In this document: piece after piece, positions 37,206 through 40,638 of the stretch
Layout: each line of letters starts with the position of its first letter
Numbering within the stretch: the stretch's first letter is position 1
Assembly: GCA_020692235.1 (NCBI GenBank)
Contig: JAIMKU010000013.1
Location: 1 to 40,638 of the forward strand
Direction: 5' to 3'
Source: Hydrogenophilus sp.
Lineage (GTDB): Bacteria > Pseudomonadota > Gammaproteobacteria > Burkholderiales > Thiobacillaceae
Length of the DNA stretch: 40,638 nt
The notes under the pieces: generated by a model
Told to the model about the DNA's origin: nothing
The model's database searches: none
What the model saw: only the letters and a program-made list of their open reading frames with translations
Translations under genes and position numbers: made by a program

Positions 37206-37811
37206 GTGATCGCCCTGATCGAAGCTGCGGGCTGGCCTATCTGGCCGCTGATTATTGCATCCATACTTTCCCTGGCCATCATTTTCGAACGCGCCTATAC
37301 CTTGCGCCGCAATCAGATCGCCCCCATCTCTTTGCTGGAACAGACCTTGACCGCACTGCGTAAGGAAGGCGTGACCGGCAACGTTCTGCGGGCCGTGGCC
37401 GATGGCTCGCCGCTCGGGCGCATACTGGCCGCCGGCATTCGCAATTCAAACAGCAGTCGGGAGGTAATGAAGGAATCGCTGGAGGAAACCGGCCGCGCCG
37501 TGGCGCACGATCTGGGCCGCTATCTGACCACTTTGGGCACCATCGCCTCGGTGGCGCCGCTATTGGGCCTGCTGGGTACGGTGATCGGCATGGTCGAGAT
37601 ATTCGGTTCGCAGACCCCCACCGGCGGCAACCCGGCGGTGCTGGCGCATGGTATTTCAGTGGCCCTGTACAACACCACTTTCGGTCTCATGGTGGCGATC
37701 CCGAGCATGATTTTCTATCGCTATTTTCGCGGCAAGGTCGATGGTCTGCTCGCGGAGATGGAGCAACAGGCCCTGAGTCTCGTCGAATTGCTACATGGTG
37801 AGTGCAAGTGA
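37206..37811 (+). CDS. exbB: ExbB/TolQ-family proton channel subunit
   Basis: With ExbD it forms a proton-driven stator complex that energises TonB-like transport across the outer membrane. 201 residues, starting with GTG at 37206 (MIALIEAAGWPIWPLIIASI). Three membrane segments are visible: residues ~8-28, ~110-135 and ~150-175. GTIASVAPLLGLLGTVIGMV is the highly conserved MotA/TolQ/ExbB helix. It overlaps exbD by 4 bases (GTGA). No TonB gene is nearby. The order exbB-exbD-lpxK is typical of betaproteobacteria. Confidence 0.93.
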   Translation: MIALIEAAGWPIWPLIIASILSLAIIFERAYTLRRNQIAPISLLEQTLTALRKEGVTGNVLRAVADGSPLGRILAAGIRNSNSSREVMKESLEETGRAVAHDLGRYLTTLGTIASVAPLLGLLGTVIGMVEIFGSQTPTGGNPAVLAHGISVALYNTTFGLMVAIPSMIFYRYFRGKVDGLLAEMEQQALSLVELLHGECK

Positions 37812-38236
37812 ATTTCCAGCGTGGCTTGGATAGGGATGATCCGGAAATCAATCTGGTTCCGCTGATCGACGTGCTGCTGGTGATCCTGATCTTCCTGATG
37901 GTGACCACCACCTACGCCCGGTTCGCGGAATTGCAGATCAACCTGCCTGAGGCCAAGGGCGATAGCGCCAAGGATGCCCCGGCCCATATCTCGGTGGATG
38001 TCGATGCCAGCGGCAATTACCGCATCGATAACGCGGCAGTTGGCGGCCATGACGTGGACGCCCTGGTGGCGGCCATGACCACGGCAGGCACCGGGCGGAA
38101 AGAGCCGGTCGTTGTCATTAGCGCCGATGCCCAAAGTACCCATCAGTCCGTTGTTCGAGTGATGGACGCCGCCCGGCGGGCCGGCTACAACCGGGTAACC
38201 TTTGTCACTCAGACCACGGTTTCTGATAGCCCTTGA
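37808..38236 (+). CDS. exbD: ExbD/TolR-family protein
   Basis: Partner of ExbB. 142 residues with an N-terminal membrane helix carrying the essential aspartate: INLVPLIDVLLVILIFLMVT. A periplasmic domain follows, ending in VVRVMDAARRAGYNRVTFVT. GTG 37808 overlaps the exbB stop as GTGA and is preferred; another in-frame GTG lies at 37802. Its stop is 4 bases before a MITE-like element, which may change coupling to lpxK. Confidence 0.93.
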   Translation: MNFQRGLDRDDPEINLVPLIDVLLVILIFLMVTTTYARFAELQINLPEAKGDSAKDAPAHISVDVDASGNYRIDNAAVGGHDVDALVAAMTTAGTGRKEPVVVISADAQSTHQSVVRVMDAARRAGYNRVTFVTQTTVSDSP

Positions 38237-38240
38237 GCCT

Positions 38241-38404
38241 AGGAGTCTGTCGGACTTGAAGAATCGAAGCGCGAAATTGTCTGAACGAGGACAGATTTCG
38301 ACGATTTCGCTGTGCAATAGCCGTTCTATTACCCAAGAAAGCGACGGAATATGGACCGTTCCGACGGTTTTGCAGCCGATTTCCTTTAAGTCCGACAGGC
38401 TCCT
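38241..38404. mobile_element. 164-bp MITE-like element between exbD and lpxK
   Basis: Terminal inverted repeats AGGAGTCTGTCGGACTTGAA (38241-38260) and the reverse complement of 38385-38404 match at 18 of 20 positions. Inside lies a further stem: CGAAATTGTC and GACAGATTTCG around 38272-38300. No transposase is encoded, and no clear target duplication is seen (TGA on both sides at 38234 and 38405 is the only match). Non-autonomous element of an unidentified IS family. Confidence 0.75.
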
Positions 38405-39404
38405 TGAATCATCACTGGTTCGTTGTTGGTATGCCCGGCGTGGCTGGTGCCTGATCCTGATCCCGTTGTCCCTGATTTTTGCCGCGCTGACCTGGCTACG
38501 CAGGCGTTTGTATGACTTGGGCTGGTTACCGAGCAGGCCAATGCCGGTGCCGGTCATCGTGGTCGGTAACCTGACCGCCGGCGGCGCCGGCAAAACCCCA
38601 TTGACGATCTGGTTGGTCGAGAGGTTGCAGGCCGGAGGCTATCGCCCAGGTGTGGTCAGTCGGGGTTATGGGGCAGCGGTCACTGGAGTTCGCGAGGTCG
38701 GTCCTGATGGCGATCCAATGCTATTGGGCGATGAGCCGGTATTGCTGGCGCGGCGGACACATTGCCCGGTCTGGGTTGGCCGTCGCCGCGCGGAAGTGGC
38801 CAGGCGCTTGTTGACAAGCCACCCGGAGGTGAACGTGATCGTCGCCGACGATGGCCTGCAACATTATGCCCTGGCCAGGGATGTGGAGATTGTCGTGGTG
38901 GATGGTCGACGTGGTTTCGGTAACACTTGGCGCCTGCCTGCCGGGCCTCTCAGGGAGGGCTTGTCACGGCTGCGGCAGGTCGATGCGGTGGTGGTTAACG
39001 GCGATGGTCGCCTGGCCGAATTGGCGGGCCCGATTTTCACCATGGCGCTGGATGGGCAAGACTTTTACAGTCTGCATGACGCCAGCCACAAGGAATCCGC
39101 CGATTTCTTTCGCGGCCGCCAGGTCCATGCGCTGGCCGGGATTGGCAATCCAGAACGTTTCTTCGATACCCTGACCGGCCTGGGCTTGACCATAGTGCGT
39201 CACTCGTTTCCGGATCACCACGCCTACCGGCAAGAGGATTTACCCAAGGGCACCGTCATCATGACCGAGAAAGATGCGGTGAAGTGCGCGGCCTACGGTC
39301 ATCCCGATGCCTGGGTATTGGCGGTTAACGCCAGACTATCGGATGGGCTAGAACGTCTAATATTGGATAAGTTGGAGTTGAAACATGGACAACAAGCTGC
39401 TTGA
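38370..39404 (+). CDS. lpxK: Tetraacyldisaccharide 4'-kinase
   Basis: Phosphorylates the 4' position of the lipid A precursor at the inner membrane. The N-terminal membrane segment ([20 protein letters not shown]) is followed by the P-loop region [20 protein letters not shown] and by [20 protein letters not shown]. Family similarity begins at about 38415 ([11 protein letters not shown]). No in-frame ATG lies near it: the options are TTG at 38370 inside the MITE, CTG at 38415, or ATG at 38202 inside exbD, which would add about 70 residues read through the element. TTG 38370 is chosen with low certainty. The stop overlaps the Trm112-like gene by 20 bases. Confidence 0.9.
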   Translation: MQPISFKSDRLLESSLVRCWYARRGWCLILIPLSLIFAALTWLRRRLYDLGWLPSRPMPVPVIVVGNLTAGGAGKTPLTIWLVERLQAGGYRPGVVSRGYGAAVTGVREVGPDGDPMLLGDEPVLLARRTHCPVWVGRRRAEVARRLLTSHPEVNVIVADDGLQHYALARDVEIVVVDGRRGFGNTWRLPAGPLREGLSRLRQVDAVVVNGDGRLAELAGPIFTMALDGQDFYSLHDASHKESADFFRGRQVHALAGIGNPERFFDTLTGLGLTIVRHSFPDHHAYRQEDLPKGTVIMTEKDAVKCAAYGHPDAWVLAVNARLSDGLERLILDKLELKHGQQAA

Positions 39405-39567
39405 AATACTCGTTTGCCCCCTGTGTAAGGGGCCGCTTGAGTACCGGAAGGAAACACAGGAACTCGTCTGCAAGGCCGACCGACTGGCCTTTCCGATACG
39501 GGATGGCATTCCAGTCATGCTGGAGGAAGAGGCCAGGGGTCTGACTGAAGGGGAAAGGTCGGCCTGA
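39385..39567 (+). CDS. Trm112-family small zinc protein (YcaR-like)
   Basis: 60 residues: [20 protein letters not shown] then [20 protein letters not shown]. The CxxC near the N-terminus and [11 protein letters not shown] are the family hallmark. In E. coli and betaproteobacteria this gene stands between lpxK and kdsB, exactly as here on the left side. It begins within the end of lpxK and its TGA overlaps the next ATG at 39567 by one base, implying coupling. Role in bacteria is not settled; methyltransferase activation is known for eukaryotic Trm112. Confidence 0.9.
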   Translation: MDNKLLEILVCPLCKGPLEYRKETQELVCKADRLAFPIRDGIPVMLEEEARGLTEGERSA

Positions 39568-40406
39568 TGGCGGCGAAGTTTACGCTTCAGGTACCGCTCG
39601 ACCTCGCCTGGCACCGCATGGTCGCTGGCGAGCGCCTGCTGCTTATGATCCGGCGTAAGGAGCAGGCGGCAAAACTCAAGCTGGAAGAGTTGGAAAGTTA
39701 CCGCCGCGAATACAAAGTTCTGATTCCTGAAAAAGCAATGTGCCCGATGGCGATGATGCTTTCCCCAGAAGAAATTTTAACCGCAAAGGAAAAATTTAAG
39801 TCACAAAATCCAGCAGTTGTGCTTTATGTGAATACCCATGCATCCTGCAAAGCATTATCTGACTATGCGTGCACATCGGCAAATGCTGTTCGAATTTTAA
39901 ATTCCATAACAAACGACACAATAATTTTTGGACCTGATGCAAATTTAGCCGATTATGCAAAAAAACACACAAATAAAAATATAATTACGATTCCCGAATT
40001 TGGAAATTGCCCGACACATCACCAGATATCTGTCAACGATACAAAGGAAGCAAAAAGACAGTATCCAAATGCAAAAGTTATTGCACACCCAGAATGCACA
40101 AAAGATATTCTGGAAATTGCTGATTTTGTTGGCTCAACAGAACAGATGATCAAATTTGTAAAAAATTCAAACAACACGGAATTTATAGTTGGAACAGAAA
40201 TTGGAATAATTTATCGTTTGCAAAAAGAAAATCCAAATAAGAAATTTTATCCTGCTTCAAAGACAGCTATATGCCCAAATATGAAGATGACAACCTTGAA
40301 AGGTGTTTATAATGCGTTAAAATATGAAAAATATGAAATAAATTTGGATAAAGAAATTATGGATAAAGCGAGGAAGAGCATTGAAAAAATGATTGCAATA
40401 ATTTAA
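39567..40406 (+). CDS. Chimeric reading frame: unknown N-terminus joined to the rear of a NadA
   Basis: The first ~48 residues ([20 protein letters not shown] to ELESYRREY) are high-GC and not recognised. From about residue 50 (YKVLIPEKAMCPMAMM) the protein is NadA: it lacks the first third, but keeps NTHASCKALSDYACTSANAV, IAHPEC and DFVGSTEQMIKFV, and TAICPNMKMTTLKGVY, with cysteines where NadA needs its three cluster ligands. Codons switch to AT-rich (AAA, AAT, ATA). The gene expected here is kdsB. The fusion is in frame but makes no biochemical sense, so an assembly join is the simplest reading. It is unlike the complete nadA at 1760-2827. Confidence 0.6.
   Translation: MAAKFTLQVPLDLAWHRMVAGERLLLMIRRKEQAAKLKLEELESYRREYKVLIPEKAMCPMAMMLSPEEILTAKEKFKSQNPAVVLYVNTHASCKALSDYACTSANAVRILNSITNDTIIFGPDANLADYAKKHTNKNIITIPEFGNCPTHHQISVNDTKEAKRQYPNAKVIAHPECTKDILEIADFVGSTEQMIKFVKNSNNTEFIVGTEIGIIYRLQKENPNKKFYPASKTAICPNMKMTTLKGVYNALKYEKYEINLDKEIMDKARKSIEKMIAII
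39700..39715. other. Abrupt GC-content junction
   Basis: Upstream codons are GC-rich like the rest of the window; from here on they are AT-rich, with 19 of 60 bases G or C at 39961-40020. The change falls inside a homologous NadA block, at the segment VLIPE. No inverted repeats, tRNA or integrase are seen at the site. Confidence 0.75.
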
Positions 40407-40430
40407 AACAATAATTTAAAATTATAGATT

Positions 40431-40638
40431 ATGAAAATTTTAATTCTTTGTACGGGGAATAGTTGCCGTAGCCAAATGGCAGAAGGTATAATGAGGAACT
40501 TAAATTCAAATATAGAAGTGTTTTCAGCTGGGACTCGTCCCGAAAAGGATATAAATAAATACGCTGTGAAGGTTATGAGCGAAATTGGAATCGATATTTC
40601 AAAACAATATCCAAAACTTGTTGATGATTTTGTTTTTC
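40431..40638 (+). CDS. arsC: Arsenate reductase, LMW phosphatase type (3' end outside window)
   Basis: First 69 codons. The N-terminal CX5R phosphatase loop is CTGNSCRS, followed by SQMAEGIMRNLN and VFSAGTRPEKDINKYAVKVM, as in thioredoxin-coupled ArsC. It would reduce arsenate to arsenite. It follows the NadA-like fragment by 24 bases in the same AT-rich DNA, without a Shine-Dalgarno sequence, a pattern seen in Bacteroidetes-like genomes. Probably belongs to another organism than the left 39.7 kb. Confidence 0.85.
   Translation, partial: MKILILCTGNSCRSQMAEGIMRNLNSNIEVFSAGTRPEKDINKYAVKVMSEIGIDISKQYPKLVDDFVF

Noticed and set aside
1-40638. CRISPR array, tRNA, rRNA, prophage or defence island
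   Set aside because: No regularly spaced repeats, no cloverleaf or rRNA sequence, and no integrase, capsid, restriction or toxin-antitoxin genes were recognised.

Overview
The window is mostly one high-GC chromosome segment (for example, 37 of 60 bases at 12961-13020 are G or C). Gene content and order suggest a chemolithoautotrophic betaproteobacterium near the Thiobacillaceae, Sulfuricellaceae or Gallionellaceae. The main clues are a form II RuBisCO (cbbM) with a divergent cbbR, the mrp-dcd pair, the pcnB-folK-panB-panC block, and exbB-exbD-lpxK with a Trm112-like gene. Genes are dense and often overlap by 4 bases. No gap without a gene exceeds 300 bases. I see no rRNA, tRNA, CRISPR array or prophage.

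Layout. 1-5217: the end of a PgsB/CapB-like Mur ligase faces a uvrC-pgsA-nadA operon. 5299-8454: a membrane c-di-GMP enzyme with c-type heme, GGDEF, EAL and zinc-binding domains (split by one frameshift), then a TRIC-family channel. 8487-11574: rsmB, a secreted PLD-like nuclease and an MscS channel in one overlapping operon. 11607-14056: cbbR and cbbM around a control region with an exact 17-bp tandem repeat. 14212-16544: proS and a lytic transglycosylase. 16585-22750: aminopropyltransferase-like gene, rppH, CBS protein, mrp, dcd and a large PLP amino-acid decarboxylase. 22766-27550: secA, then a small operon with a pterin dehydratase, a seven-cysteine orphan protein and a thioredoxin-reductase-like flavoprotein. 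27629-30697: dciA, aroK, vanZ-like and a DHH phosphoesterase. 30768-33490: a decayed stretch holding a sodium/solute symporter with two in-frame amber codons and an internal deletion, and a FadL-like porin with a frameshift that runs into the tail of a DUF302 gene. 33539-37023: panC, panB, folK, pcnB. 37206-39567: exbB, exbD, a 164-bp MITE-like element, lpxK and the Trm112-like gene.

At about 39,705-39,715 the composition changes sharply to AT-rich (19 of 60 bases G or C at 39961-40020). The reading frame passes from an unrecognised high-GC N-terminus into the back two-thirds of a second, unrelated quinolinate synthase, followed by a truncated arsC. KdsB would be expected here. This is best read as a chimeric contig end, less likely as a recent transfer.

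The strongest leads are the junction, the MITE at the lpxK start, the degraded symporter/porin stretch, the repeat in the cbbR-cbbM control region, the heme/zinc c-di-GMP protein, and the uncharacterised cysteine-rich/flavoprotein pair. I did not find a clear new defence or mobile system.
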